Below, piece by piece: positions 27,137 through 35,850 of a stretch of 64,000 bases of DNA. The notes under the pieces are model-generated. The model saw nothing but the letters and a program-made list of their open reading frames with translations, made no database searches and was not told the DNA's origin. Position numbers and translations under genes: made by a program. Every line of letters begins with the position of its first letter. Position 1 is the first letter of the stretch. The DNA comes from Bog-532 sp963833835 (GTDB taxonomy: Bacteria; Actinomycetota; Actinomycetes; Streptosporangiales; Streptosporangiaceae), in NCBI GenBank assembly GCA_963833835.1, contig CAWHZI010000007.1:558001-622000 (forward strand), read 5' to 3'.

Positions 27137-27417
27137 GTGAGTAGCAGCACGTCGGGCCGGACCGTGGCGCGAGTCGGCCAGCTCCAGCCTGGTGCCCGCG
27201 GCATCCTCCGTGCGCGCGCAGCGTGTCGACCAGGGTCGCGCTGGCCGACACCAGCCCATCGCCCTCGTACTGCTCTTTCAGCTTGATCACCTGGTCCGGG
27301 ACGTCGCTGGCGATGATCGTGGTGTTGTTCCAGGCCGGGTCGGTGAGCGTGGTCGCCACCCGGGTCCTCGATGATCCCGTCCAGCGTCATGAACTCGGTG
27401 ACCACCAGCTTTCCCAT
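27130..27417 (-). pseudogene. DHFR-like (RibD C-terminal family) gene remnant with internal deletions
   Basis: The start is intact (MGKLVVTEFMTLDGIIEDPG, at 27417). It then jumps directly, in another frame, to ATTLTDPAWNNTTIIASDV and LKEQYEGDGLVSASATLVD. By comparison with the usual length of this family, roughly 75 residues are missing in between. A second gap joins LVDTLRAH to EDAAGTRLELADSR, and the final VLLLTYRPAG is in a third frame. Members are NADPH-dependent reductases of unknown substrate. The 3' end meets the convergent TetR gene. The region is either decayed or badly assembled. Confidence 0.75.
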
Positions 27418-27494
27418 CCCGATCTCCCCTGATTTGTCTGGGCCGGCCGTATCGGCCTACGTCAGGCGCTTCACCCGGCCCCGTGAGCACATCG

Positions 27495-27515
27495 ATACAA
27501 TACTGTGTTGTATTG
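27495..27515. promoter_or_regulatory. Dyad upstream of the DHFR-like remnant, candidate TetR operator
   Basis: ATACAA (27495-27500) and TTGTAT (27508-27513) form a perfect dyad with a seven-base spacer; an overlapping CAATAC/GTATTG dyad spans 27498-27515. It lies about 80 bases upstream of the DHFR-like start, in an AT-rich pocket, where a TetR-family repressor such as the nearby one could bind. This is inference from symmetry and position. Confidence 0.4.
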
Positions 27516-27599
27516 AAATGGCACAAGCCGGTTTCTCCGGACCCGGACCCGTACCGGGCTGAGCTGGCGCGGCAAAAAGGGTTCACTAGGATCGATGCC

Positions 27600-28778
27600 A
27601 TGCTGCGCTGGCTAACTGCGGGGGAGTCACACGGGCGTGCGCTCGTGGCCATTTGCGAGGGTGTGCCCGCGGGCGTGCGGGTCACCACCGAGGACGTCGC
27701 GGCCGCACTGGCCCGGCGCCGGGCCGGCTACGGCCGCGGCGCCCGGATGAAGTTCGAGCAGGACGAGGTCGAGCTGACCGGTGGGGTCCGGCACGGGATC
27801 ACGCTGGGCGGACCGGTGGCGATCCGGGTCGGCAACACCGAGTGGCCCAAGTGGGAGACGGTGATGTCGGCCGACCCGGTCGACCCCGAAGTGCTGGCCG
27901 AACAGGCCAGGAACGCCCCGCTGACCCGGCCGCGCCCCGGCCACGCCGACCTGGCCGGCATGCAGAAGTACGGTCACGAGGACGCCCGCCCGATCCTGGA
28001 GCGGGCCAGCGCGCGGGAGACTGCGGCCCGGGTGGCGCTGGGCGAGGTGGCCCGGCAGTTCCTGCGCCAGGCTCTCGACGTCGAGATCGTCAGCCACGTG
28101 GTGGCCCTGGGTCCGGTCAGCGCCCCGGACGGGCTGGTGCCCGGCCCGCAGGACGCGGCCCGGATCGACGCCGACCCGGTGCGCTGCGCCGACGCCGAGA
28201 CCAGCGCGGCCATGGTCGAGGAGATCGACCTGGTCCGCAAGGAGGGCGACACCCTGGGCGGGGTGGTCGAGGTCGTGGTGCACGGCCTGCCACCCGGGCT
28301 GGGCAGCTTCACCCACTGGGACCGCCGCCTGGATGCCCGCCTGGCCGCTGCGGTCATGGGCATCCAGGCCATGAAGGGCGTCGAGATCGGCGACGGTTTC
28401 ACCACCGCGCGGCGCCGCGGTTCGCAGGCCCACGACGAGATCGAGATCGGCCCGGGCGGCGTGCACCGCCGCACCAACCGGGCCGGGGGGGTCGAAGGCG
28501 GCATGACCAACGGCGAGGTGCTGCGGGTCCGCGCGGCCATGAAACCGATCTCCACCGTGCCCCGTGCCCTGGACACCATCGACGTGGCCACCGGAGAGCC
28601 GGCCAAGGCCATCAACCAGCGCAGCGACGCGACCGCGGTGCCCGCCTCCGGCGTGGTGGCCGAGGCCATGGTCGCGCTGGTGCTGGCGGACGCGGTGGTC
28701 GAAAAGTTCGGCGGCGACTCGGTGGCCGAGATCCAGCGCAACGCCGACTCCTACCTCAAGTCCCTGGTGATCACGTGA
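27600..28778 (+). CDS. aroC: Chorismate synthase
   Basis: AroC makes chorismate from EPSP with reduced FMN, the last step of the shikimate pathway. The 392-residue sequence shows LRWLTAGESHGRALVAICEG at the start, the FMN-binding RRRAGYGRGARMKFEQD, HADLAGMQKYGHEDARPI, GGVEGGMTNGEVLRVRAAMK and the C-terminal QRSDATAVPASGVVAEAM. The ATG at 27600 gives the canonical N-terminus. Its stop overlaps the next gene (GTGA), so it heads an aroC-aroK-aroB-aroK operon. Confidence 0.97.
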   Translation: MLRWLTAGESHGRALVAICEGVPAGVRVTTEDVAAALARRRAGYGRGARMKFEQDEVELTGGVRHGITLGGPVAIRVGNTEWPKWETVMSADPVDPEVLAEQARNAPLTRPRPGHADLAGMQKYGHEDARPILERASARETAARVALGEVARQFLRQALDVEIVSHVVALGPVSAPDGLVPGPQDAARIDADPVRCADAETSAAMVEEIDLVRKEGDTLGGVVEVVVHGLPPGLGSFTHWDRRLDARLAAAVMGIQAMKGVEIGDGFTTARRRGSQAHDEIEIGPGGVHRRTNRAGGVEGGMTNGEVLRVRAAMKPISTVPRALDTIDVATGEPAKAINQRSDATAVPASGVVAEAMVALVLADAVVEKFGGDSVAEIQRNADSYLKSLVIT

Positions 28779-29356
28779 GCACCGGGAAGCCGGGAGCGCC
28801 GCTGGTCGTGCTGACCGGGCCGCCCGCCGCGGGCAAATCAGTGGTCGGGCGACTGCTGTCTGACCGCCTGGGCGCCGGGTTCGTGGACACCGACGCGGAG
28901 ATCGAGGCGGCCGCGGGCAAGCCGGTGAGTGAGATCTTCGTCGACGACGGCGAGGATGCGTTCCGGGACCTGGAGCGGGCCGCGGCCCAGCGGGCGCTCA
29001 GCGCCGACGGTGCGGTGGTGGCGCTGGGCAGCGGCGCGGTGCTCGACCCGGACGTACGGCAGCTGCTGGCCGGGCGGCCGGTGGCCTTCCTGGACGCGGG
29101 ATTCGCCGCGATCGCCCGGCGGCTCGGCCTGGACCGGCCCCGGGTGGTCATCCCCGGCAACCCGCGCGGGCGCCTGCGCACGATGCTGGAGGAACGGCAG
29201 CCGGTCTACCAGCAGCTGGCCACGTTCACCGTGGCAGCCGACGAGCTGGCCCCGGAAGAGGTCGCCGACGAGATCGAGGCCTGGCTCACGGACCAGAACC
29301 CAGCCCCCACCACGAACCAGAACCTGCCCCCCACCAAGGAAACACCAACCCCATGA
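28775..29356 (+). CDS. aroK: Shikimate kinase, first copy
   Basis: Phosphorylates shikimate at the 3-hydroxyl using ATP. The 193-residue protein has the Walker A loop LTGPPAAGKSVVGRLL, a less common form than GxMGAGKS. It also has the shikimate-binding Asp in GFVDTDAEIE, the EDAFRDLE segment with the binding Arg, VVALGSGAV (usually GGG) and a C-terminal NPRGRLRTMLEERQPVYQQL typical of the lid. The last 20 residues are a Pro/Thr/Asn-rich tail. It overlaps aroC and aroB at both ends. A second shikimate kinase follows aroB, so the two may differ in activity or substrate. Confidence 0.9.
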   Translation: MSTGKPGAPLVVLTGPPAAGKSVVGRLLSDRLGAGFVDTDAEIEAAAGKPVSEIFVDDGEDAFRDLERAAAQRALSADGAVVALGSGAVLDPDVRQLLAGRPVAFLDAGFAAIARRLGLDRPRVVIPGNPRGRLRTMLEERQPVYQQLATFTVAADELAPEEVADEIEAWLTDQNPAPTTNQNLPPTKETPTP

Positions 29357-30429
29357 GCATCACGCGCATCCCGGTGGCGGGCGAGCGTCCCTACGACGTG
29401 GTGATCGGTACCGGCGTGCTGAGCGAGCTGCCCGGCCTGGTCGGGCCGGAGGCGACCAAGGTGGTGGTCATCGCCCCCGAGGCCGTCGGCGACATCGCCC
29501 GGCCCGCGTGCCGGGCCCTGGACGAGGCCGGTTACCAGGTCATCGTGGCCGAGGTGCCGGACGGGGAAGCGGCCAAGCAGGTCAGCGTGGCCGCGGGCCT
29601 GTGGTCCCGGCTGGCGGCCGAGCAGGTGGGCCGCCGGGACTGCATCGTCGGCATCGGCGGCGGCGCCACCACCGACCTGGCCGGGTTCGTCGCGGCCAGC
29701 TACCTGCGTGGCGTCCGGGTGGTGCTGGTGCCGACCACGCTGCTGGCCATGGTGGACGCGGCGGTCGGCGGGAAGACCGCGATCGACATCCCGGAGGGCA
29801 AGAACCTGGTCGGGGCCTTCTACCCGCCCGCCGGCGTGCTGGCCGACCTGGCCACGCTGGAGACCGTGCCCCAGGCCGACTACGTGGCCGGCCTGGCCGA
29901 GGTGATCAAGGCCGGCTTCATCGCCGACCCGGTCATCCTGGACCTGGTCGAAGCCGACGCCGACGGTGCCACCGTCCCGCACGGCCGGCACACCCGCGAG
30001 CTGATCGAGCGGGCCATCCGGTTCAAGGGCCGGGTGGTGGCGGCGGACTTCCGCGAGGCCGGGCTGCGGGAGACGCTGAACTACGGGCACACGCTGGGGC
30101 ACGCGATCGAGCGCACCGAGGAGTACCGGTTCCGGCACGGCGACGCGGTGGCCATCGGCATGGTCTACGTGGCCGAGCTGAGCCGGCTGGCCGGGCGGCT
30201 GGACGGCCCGACCGCGGCCCGGCACCGGAGCGTGCTCACCGCGGTCGGCCTGCCCACCGCCTACCAGGCGCACCGGTGGCCGGACCTGCGCGCGGCCATG
30301 GCCGTGGACAAGAAGACGCGGGCGGCCAGGCTGCGGTTCGTCGTGCTGGACGGGCTGGCCCAGCCCGCGATCTTCGAGGCGCCGCCGGAGGAATTGCTGG
30401 AGCAGGCCTACCTGGAGGTGTGCCCGTGA
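29353..30429 (+). CDS. aroB: 3-dehydroquinate synthase
   Basis: AroB cyclises DAHP to 3-dehydroquinate with NAD+ and a divalent metal. Family blocks are present in order: IVGIGGGATTDLAGFVAASY, VLVPTTLLAMVDAAVGGKTA, the LAEVIKAGFIAD segment with a metal-binding Glu, the metal-binding His pair in LNYGHTLGHAIERTEEYRFR, and HGDAVAIGMVYVAELS. The length of 358 residues is usual. It starts inside the first shikimate kinase gene (ATGA). Confidence 0.97.
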   Translation: MSITRIPVAGERPYDVVIGTGVLSELPGLVGPEATKVVVIAPEAVGDIARPACRALDEAGYQVIVAEVPDGEAAKQVSVAAGLWSRLAAEQVGRRDCIVGIGGGATTDLAGFVAASYLRGVRVVLVPTTLLAMVDAAVGGKTAIDIPEGKNLVGAFYPPAGVLADLATLETVPQADYVAGLAEVIKAGFIADPVILDLVEADADGATVPHGRHTRELIERAIRFKGRVVAADFREAGLRETLNYGHTLGHAIERTEEYRFRHGDAVAIGMVYVAELSRLAGRLDGPTAARHRSVLTAVGLPTAYQAHRWPDLRAAMAVDKKTRAARLRFVVLDGLAQPAIFEAPPEELLEQAYLEVCP

Positions 30430-30484
30430 GCGCACCCGGGGCTACGACTGCGCTCGGGGCCACCACTACCCGGGGACCAGCCTC

Positions 30485-31030
30485 GTGATCGTCCTGGTCG
30501 GGTTCATGGGAGCGGGCAAGACGACCGTCGGCCGGGTGCTGTCCCGCCACCTCGGCCTGCCGTTCGCCGACGTGGACGCCGTGATCGCCGAGCGGGAAGG
30601 CCTGGCCGTCCAGCAGATCTTCGCTGAGCGCGGCGAGCCGGCCTTCCGGGCGCTGGAACAGGAGACGATCGCGTCCCTGCTGGCCGGTCCCCGGCTGGTG
30701 CTGGCGCTGGGCGGCGGCGCGGTGGAACACGAGCAGACCCGCCGCCTGCTCATCGAGTCAACGGGTCCCGGCGGCGCCGAAGCAGTGGTCTACCTGCACG
30801 TTCCGTACGCGGGGGCGCTGGACCGGGTGGGCGGCGACGACGGCCGCCCGATGCTGCGCCGGCCCGACCTGGCCCAGGTCTACCAGCGCCGGCTGGTCAA
30901 CTATCAGGCCGTGGCCACCATGACCGTGAGCACCGAGGGCCGGGTGCCCGAGCAGGTCGGCGCGGACATCGTCGCCCGGCTGGCCTCCTCACCCGGGTGG
31001 CCCGCATACAGCCAGCCAGGTAACCGTTAG
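30485..31030 (+). CDS. aroK: Shikimate kinase, second copy
   Basis: A 181-residue shikimate kinase with the standard Walker A VLVGFMGAGKTTVGRVL, DVDAVIAEREG with the shikimate Asp, FAERGEPAFRALE with the Arg, and LALGGGAVEHE. The lid is replaced by GGDDGRPMLRRPDLAQVYQR, unlike the NPR-type lid of the first copy. GTG 30485 is used. However, a GTG at 30426 overlaps the aroB stop like the other junctions of this operon, and its frame closes after 20 codons, so an indel between them is possible. Having two full-length kinases in one operon is unusual. Confidence 0.85.
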   Translation: MIVLVGFMGAGKTTVGRVLSRHLGLPFADVDAVIAEREGLAVQQIFAERGEPAFRALEQETIASLLAGPRLVLALGGGAVEHEQTRRLLIESTGPGGAEAVVYLHVPYAGALDRVGGDDGRPMLRRPDLAQVYQRRLVNYQAVATMTVSTEGRVPEQVGADIVARLASSPGWPAYSQPGNR

Positions 31031-31073
31031 GCTCCCAGTAAAACCGAACGGCATTCGAAAGGCGGCGTCGCCG

Positions 31074-32114
31074 ATGCGCGTGGGGATGGCGATCAACTAC
31101 GCCGGGGGCTTCGCCGAGACCGTGACCGAGCTGGCCGACTATGAGAAGGCCGGCCTGGACATCGTGTTCGTGCCGGAGGCCTACAGCTTCGACGCGGTCA
31201 GCCAGCTCGGCTACATCGCGGCCCGGACCGAACGGCTGCAGCTCGCCTCGGGCATCCTCCAGCTGTACTCGCGCACGCCCGCGCTGACCGCGATGACCGC
31301 TGCCGGGCTGGACTACGTCTCCGGCGGCCGGTTCACCCTGGGCATCGGCGCGTCCGGGCCGCAGGTCATCGAGGGCTGGCACGGCGTGCCCTACGACGCG
31401 CCGGTGGGCCGCAGCCGCGAGCTGATCGAGATCTGCCGGATGGTGTGGCGCCGCGACCGGCTCGTGTACGACGGCAAGCACTACCAGCTGCCGCTGCCCG
31501 CGGACCAGGGGACCGGCCTGGGCAAGCCGCTCAAGCTCATCAACCACCCGGTCCGGGAGCGGATCCCGATCATGCTGGCCGCGGTCGGGCCCAGGAACGT
31601 GGCCCTCGCGGCCGAGCTGGCCGAAGGCTGGCAGCCGTTCTTCTACCTGCCCGAGAAGGCCGGCGAGATCTGGGGCGGCCCGGTCGCGCAGGGCCTGGCC
31701 AAGCGCGACCCGGAGCTCGGCCCGCTGGACGTGGTGGCGATGGCCCCGCTGCTGATCGGCGACGACGTGACCGGCTACCGCGACCTGGCCCGGCCGTTCT
31801 TCGCGCTGTACATCGGCGGGATGGGCGCGCGGGGCCAGAACTTCTACCACGCGCTGGCCACCCGGCTCGGCTACGGCGACGCGGCCGACCAGATCCAGGA
31901 CGCCTACCTGGACGGCCGCAAGGCCGACGCCGAGGCCCTGGTCCCGGACGAGCTGCTGGAGAAGACCGCGCTGATCGGCCCGGAGAGCTACGTGGCCGAG
32001 CGGCTGGCCGCGTTCCGCGAGGCGGGCGCGACCACCGTGGTGGTCACCCCGCTGGCCCCCGACCACGCCGGCCGCGTCCACCTCATCGAGCGCGTCGCCG
32101 AACTGGCCGCCTGA
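31074..32114 (+). CDS. LLM-class F420-dependent oxidoreductase
   Basis: A 346-residue TIM-barrel oxidoreductase of the luciferase-like family that probably uses coenzyme F420. Typical segments are VGMAINYAGGFAETVTELAD, IVFVPEAYSFDAVSQLGYIA, ASGILQLYSRTPALTAMTAA, GGRFTLGIGASGPQVIEGWH and the ring of positions around IPIMLAAVGPRNVALAAELA. The substrate is not predictable. It lies between the aromatic and efp genes, in the same direction. Confidence 0.92.
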   Translation: MRVGMAINYAGGFAETVTELADYEKAGLDIVFVPEAYSFDAVSQLGYIAARTERLQLASGILQLYSRTPALTAMTAAGLDYVSGGRFTLGIGASGPQVIEGWHGVPYDAPVGRSRELIEICRMVWRRDRLVYDGKHYQLPLPADQGTGLGKPLKLINHPVRERIPIMLAAVGPRNVALAAELAEGWQPFFYLPEKAGEIWGGPVAQGLAKRDPELGPLDVVAMAPLLIGDDVTGYRDLARPFFALYIGGMGARGQNFYHALATRLGYGDAADQIQDAYLDGRKADAEALVPDELLEKTALIGPESYVAERLAAFREAGATTVVVTPLAPDHAGRVHLIERVAELAA

Positions 32115-32144
32115 GGCGGCTCTCCGGTCGCCTACAGTCGGGAC

Positions 32145-33236
32145 ATGCCGGAAATCCATGCCGCCCGCCGGGCCCGGGCCCAGGCCAAGCTGGCCGAGCT
32201 GGAGGCCGACGCGGTCCTGATCACCGCGGGGCCTAACGTCCGTTACCTGACCGGCCTGGCCAGCTCGAACGCGGCGCTGCTGCTGCCCGCCGACGGGACC
32301 GGCCTGCTGGCCACCGACTCCCGGTACGAGCTGGCCGCGCTGCGCGACGCTCCCGACCTGGACCTGACCGTGGGGCGGTTCATCGAGCCGATCCTGGCCG
32401 CCGCGGCCCGCAGGCGCGGCCTGCGCCGGCTCGCGGTGGAGACGCACGACCTGACCGTGGACCGCTACGAACAGCTTGTGGCGGCGGCCGAGGACGTCAG
32501 TCTTATTTCTTTTTTTAATAAGGTCGAAGAGCTGCGGACGGTCAAGGATCCGTCCGAGCTGGAACTGCTCGGGACCGCGTGCCGGATCACCGACCAGGCC
32601 TTCGCGGACGTGCTGCCGCTGATCCGCCCCGGGCTGAGCGAGCGGGCGCTGGCCGCGGCGCTCGACCACCGGATGGGGGAACTGGGGGCGGAGCGGCCCT
32701 CGTTCGACACCATCGTGGCCAGCGGCCCGAACGGCGCGCTACCTCACCACGTGCCGTCCGGCCGGCCGCTGCGCCGCGGGGACCTGATCACCATGGACTT
32801 CGGCGCGCAGTTCGCCGGGTACCACGCAGACATGACCCGGACGGTCGCGCTGGGTGAGCCCGCGGACTGGCAGCGGGACGTGTACGAGCTGGTCGCGGCG
32901 GCCCAGCGCGCAGGCTGCACGGCGGCCCGGCCAGGTGCGGCGCTGCGCGAGGTGGACGCGGCGGCCCGCGACCTGATCGCCGAGGCCGGTCACAGCGACC
33001 ACTTCGGGCACGGGCTGGGGCACGGGGTCGGGCTGGAAGTGCACGAAGCGCCGATGATCGGGTATGGAAGTGCGGGTAAACTGGAGGATCATGTTTCGGT
33101 AACCGTTGAGCCCGGTGTCTACCTGCCCGGCCAAGGCGGTGTCCGGATCGAGGATGTCCTGGTCGTCGGGGCTGGTGCGGCCGGCGGGGCAGCCCAGATT
33201 CTCACGACGACCACCAAGGAACTTCTCGCCCTGTGA
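32145..33236 (+). CDS. pepQ: Xaa-Pro aminopeptidase/dipeptidase (M24 family)
   Basis: A cytosolic metallopeptidase of 363 residues that cleaves X-Pro bonds. The N-terminal creatinase-type domain includes VRYLTGLASSNAALLLPADG. The C-terminal pita-bread domain has the metal ligands in MDFGAQFAGYHADMTRTV (two Asp), the HFGHGLGHGVGLEVHEAP His, VEPGVYLPGQGGVRIEDV (two Glu). An AT-rich T-run at 32507-32518 is an odd local base change inside the gene but keeps the frame (SLISFFNKVEELR). The order pepQ-efp-nusB is conserved in many actinobacteria. Confidence 0.94.
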   Translation: MPEIHAARRARAQAKLAELEADAVLITAGPNVRYLTGLASSNAALLLPADGTGLLATDSRYELAALRDAPDLDLTVGRFIEPILAAAARRRGLRRLAVETHDLTVDRYEQLVAAAEDVSLISFFNKVEELRTVKDPSELELLGTACRITDQAFADVLPLIRPGLSERALAAALDHRMGELGAERPSFDTIVASGPNGALPHHVPSGRPLRRGDLITMDFGAQFAGYHADMTRTVALGEPADWQRDVYELVAAAQRAGCTAARPGAALREVDAAARDLIAEAGHSDHFGHGLGHGVGLEVHEAPMIGYGSAGKLEDHVSVTVEPGVYLPGQGGVRIEDVLVVGAGAAGGAAQILTTTTKELLAL

Positions 33237-33274
33237 TGGGCGGGCACGACGGGCAATAGGCGGAGACAGCAGAC

Positions 33275-33832
33275 GTGGCGACGACGAACGACCTCAAGAA
33301 CGGCATGACCCTGAACATCGACGGCAACCTGTGGACGGTCGTCGAGTTCCAGCACGTCAAGCCGGGCAAAGGCGGCGCCTTCGTGCGCTCCAAGCTGAAG
33401 AACGTGATGACCGGCAAGGTCGTCGACCGGACGTTCAACGCGGGCGTCAAGGTGGACGTGGCCAACGTCGACAAGCGGGACATGCAGTACCTGTACCGCG
33501 AGGGCGACGACTACGTGTTCATGGACACCACCGACTACGACCAGCCGCACGTGCCCGCGTCCACGGTGGGCGAGAGCGCGAACTACCTGCTCGAAGAGCA
33601 GATGGTCACGATCGCGTTCAACGACGGCGTGCCGCTGTACGTCGACCTGCCCGCCGCAGTCGAGCTGACCGTCAGCTCAACCGACCCGGGCCTGCAGGGC
33701 GACCGTTCCACCGGCGGCACCAAGCCCGCCAAGCTGGAGACCGGCGCCGAGATCGCTGTCCCGCTGTTCATCTCCACGGGCGAGAAGATCAAGGTCGACA
33801 CGCGGACCGGCACGTACCTCGGCCGCGCCTGA
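33275..33832 (+). CDS. efp: Elongation factor P
   Basis: EF-P relieves ribosome stalling at polyproline stretches, fitting for a genome region full of Pro-rich proteins. The 185-residue protein has the KOW-like N-terminal domain (LKNGMTLNIDGNLWTVVEFQ, HVKPGKGGAFVRSKLKNV, with the Lys at the loop tip), the middle OB domain with REGDDYVFMDTTDYDQ, and the C-terminal signature SISTGEKIKVDTRTGTYL-like end (ISTGEKIKVDTRTGTYLGRA). It is followed by nusB after 15 bases. Confidence 0.97.
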   Translation: MATTNDLKNGMTLNIDGNLWTVVEFQHVKPGKGGAFVRSKLKNVMTGKVVDRTFNAGVKVDVANVDKRDMQYLYREGDDYVFMDTTDYDQPHVPASTVGESANYLLEEQMVTIAFNDGVPLYVDLPAAVELTVSSTDPGLQGDRSTGGTKPAKLETGAEIAVPLFISTGEKIKVDTRTGTYLGRA

Positions 33833-33847
33833 TGCGCCGCGACTGCT

Positions 33848-34267
33848 GTGCCCGCTCGTAGCAAGGCGCGTAAGCGCGCCCTTGACTTGCTGTTCGAGGC
33901 AGATCTGCGCGGTGAGCCGGTGCTGCCGCTGCTGGAAGAGCGCTCGGCGGCCAAGGCCGACGATGGGCCGCCGGTGCCGGAGTATGCCGCGGAATTGGTC
34001 CGCGGTGTCCAAGCGCACCGGGACCGGATCGACGAGCTGCTGGCCGCCTACGCCGAAGGCTGGACGCTGGACCGGATGCCCGCCGTCGACCGCAACACCT
34101 TGCGCATCGGCGCCTACGAACTGCTGTGGGCGGACGACGTGCCGGACGGGGTGGCCATCAGCGAGGCGGTCGAGCTGGCCAAGGACCTGTCCACCGATGG
34201 GTCCCCGGCCTTCGTGAACGGGCTGCTGGCCCGGTTGCTGGAGCTGAAGCCGACGCTGGCCCTCTGA
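33848..34267 (+). CDS. nusB: Transcription antitermination protein NusB
   Basis: NusB binds boxA RNA with NusE and supports rRNA antitermination. The 139-residue all-helical protein shows ARSKARKRALDLLFEADLRG at the N-terminus, then LDRMPAVDRNTLRIGAYELL and the closing SEAVELAKDLSTDGSPAFVN followed by GLLARLLE. The start is GTG 33848. It ends the aro-pepQ-efp-nusB run. Confidence 0.95.
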   Translation: MPARSKARKRALDLLFEADLRGEPVLPLLEERSAAKADDGPPVPEYAAELVRGVQAHRDRIDELLAAYAEGWTLDRMPAVDRNTLRIGAYELLWADDVPDGVAISEAVELAKDLSTDGSPAFVNGLLARLLELKPTLAL

Positions 34268-34275
34268 GGTCAGGC

Positions 34276-34320
34276 CCGCGCTGCCTCGGACCGCGCTGCC
34301 TCAGACCGCGCTGCCTCAGA
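34276..34320. repeat. 15-bp tandem repeat between convergent genes
   Basis: Three copies of CCGCGCTGCCTCAGA (the first differs at one base) fill the short gap between nusB and the convergent membrane-protein gene, reaching into the last codons of the latter. Confidence 0.85.
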
Positions 34321-34954
34321 CCGCGGCGAAGCGGATCCGCAGGCCCGTCTTGCGGATCACCCGGTAGAACCAGAGCGCGCACAGCCCGGCCCCGACCACC
34401 ACGCCGCCCACCGTCACCGCGGTGTAGAGGATGAGGAACAAGGTCAGCGGCTCGGTCAGCATCATGACCGACAGGCCCACCGTGGTCAGGAAGAACAGGC
34501 CCGCCCACAGCCAGGTGGCGCCCTGGAAGAAGCGGTGCAGGGCCGGGTGATGGGTGGACGGCTGGCGCAGCGCCACCACCTCCGCGGCCAGCTGGGCGAT
34601 CAGCGGCTTGCGGGTCGGAGCGGTCCGGGCGAACAGGACGCACATCACCAGGTTGGCCAGCGGGAACTGGAGCAGGAAGAAGAACACGTTCCCGGTGCTG
34701 ACCACGACCACGGCCTGCACGGTCATGACCAGGGCGGAGATCGTGACCAGGCCGGGCACGGTGCCGGTGACGATCTTGCGGACGATCGCGACCAGCCACA
34801 AGATGGCGGCGGCCGCGATCATCGCGGCGTTCCGCCCGGCGAGCTCCTGCCCGACGATGTAACCAGCGCCGGGCAACCCCACCGATTCGGTGAGGTTCCA
34901 GACCACCGTCCGCAACAGACGGCAGGGGCGCGGCAACTCGAGGTGCTCAGCCAT
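34316..34954 (-). CDS. Polytopic membrane protein (VC0807/DUF3159-like)
   Basis: A 212-residue protein with five or six hydrophobic segments (MIAAAAILWLVAIVRKIV, TISALVMTVQAVVVVSTG, LWAGLFFLTTVGLSVMMLT, LILYTAVTVGGVVVGAGLCA). The pattern is like the VC0807/DUF3159 group of small integral membrane proteins; the function is unknown. The family call is tentative. It is convergent with nusB and divergent from the methyltransferase gene. Confidence 0.65.
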   Translation of the reverse strand: MAEHLELPRPCRLLRTVVWNLTESVGLPGAGYIVGQELAGRNAAMIAAAAILWLVAIVRKIVTGTVPGLVTISALVMTVQAVVVVSTGNVFFFLLQFPLANLVMCVLFARTAPTRKPLIAQLAAEVVALRQPSTHHPALHRFFQGATWLWAGLFFLTTVGLSVMMLTEPLTLFLILYTAVTVGGVVVGAGLCALWFYRVIRKTGLRIRFAAV

Positions 34955-35114
34955 GGCGAAGAGAATACGTGCTCGGCCTGAGAGGAATCCGCATATCCCG
35001 TCAGAGTGTCTTAAGTACGTGAGGAACCATCCGGTGGCCTGGGGCTTCGGGCTAGTTCATGTCGGCGAAAATGTCCCCGCACCGCACTACATTGAAGCTA
35101 CGTAAGGGGGCGCG

Positions 35115-35840
35115 GTGGAAGTTCAGATCAGTCGCCGTTCTGTGGTCTGGGACGTGCTGCGCGAGGTGCTCGCGGCGCGCGCCGCGCAGACCGGCCGGGA
35201 CCGGCTCGACGTCATCGACGCGGGCGGGGGCACCGGCGGGTTCGCCGTGCCGCTGGCCGCACTGGGCCACAGCGTGACCGTGGTCGACCCGAGCCCGGAC
35301 TCGCTGGCGGCCGCGCAGCGGCGGGCCGCCGAGATGGACGTGCGGATCAGCGCCGTCCAGGGCGAGGCGGCGGGCCTGGACGGCGTGGTCGGCGAGGACG
35401 CGGCCGACCTGGTCATCTGCCACAGCGTGCTGGAGTACGTGGACTCACCGGCCGACGCGCTGGCCGCCATCGCCCGGGTGCTGCGGCCCGGCGGCACAGT
35501 CAGCGTGCTGGCCTCCGGCCAGGTCGCGGCGGTGCTGCACCGGGCGCTGACAGGCCGTTTCGACGAGGCCCGGGCCCTGCTCGAGGGAGACCGGGCGGGC
35601 CAGCCTGGCACTGGGCCGCGCTGGTTCACCCTGCCTGGCCTGACCGCGCTGATCGAGGGAGCCGGGCTGACCCCGGGGGCCGCCCACGGCGCGGAGATCT
35701 TCGGCGGCCTGATCCCCAGCGTGCTGGTGGACGCGGACCCGGGAGCGGCCGAGGCCCTGCGCGCGCTGGAGACGGCGGCCGCGACGTACCCCGCGCTGCG
35801 CGACATCGCCGCGAAGCTGCACATCCTCGGGCGGCGCTGA
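35115..35840 (+). CDS. Class I SAM-dependent methyltransferase
   Basis: A 241-residue methyltransferase. Motif I is VIDAGGGTGGFAVPLAALGH, motif II VTVVDPSPDSL, motif IV ADLVICHSVLEYVDSPADAL and motif V LRPGGTVSVLASG. The substrate is unknown. It lies 10 bases before dinB, in the same direction. Confidence 0.93.
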   Translation: MEVQISRRSVVWDVLREVLAARAAQTGRDRLDVIDAGGGTGGFAVPLAALGHSVTVVDPSPDSLAAAQRRAAEMDVRISAVQGEAAGLDGVVGEDAADLVICHSVLEYVDSPADALAAIARVLRPGGTVSVLASGQVAAVLHRALTGRFDEARALLEGDRAGQPGTGPRWFTLPGLTALIEGAGLTPGAAHGAEIFGGLIPSVLVDADPGAAEALRALETAAATYPALRDIAAKLHILGRR

Positions 35841-35850
35841 GGCGGCCACC

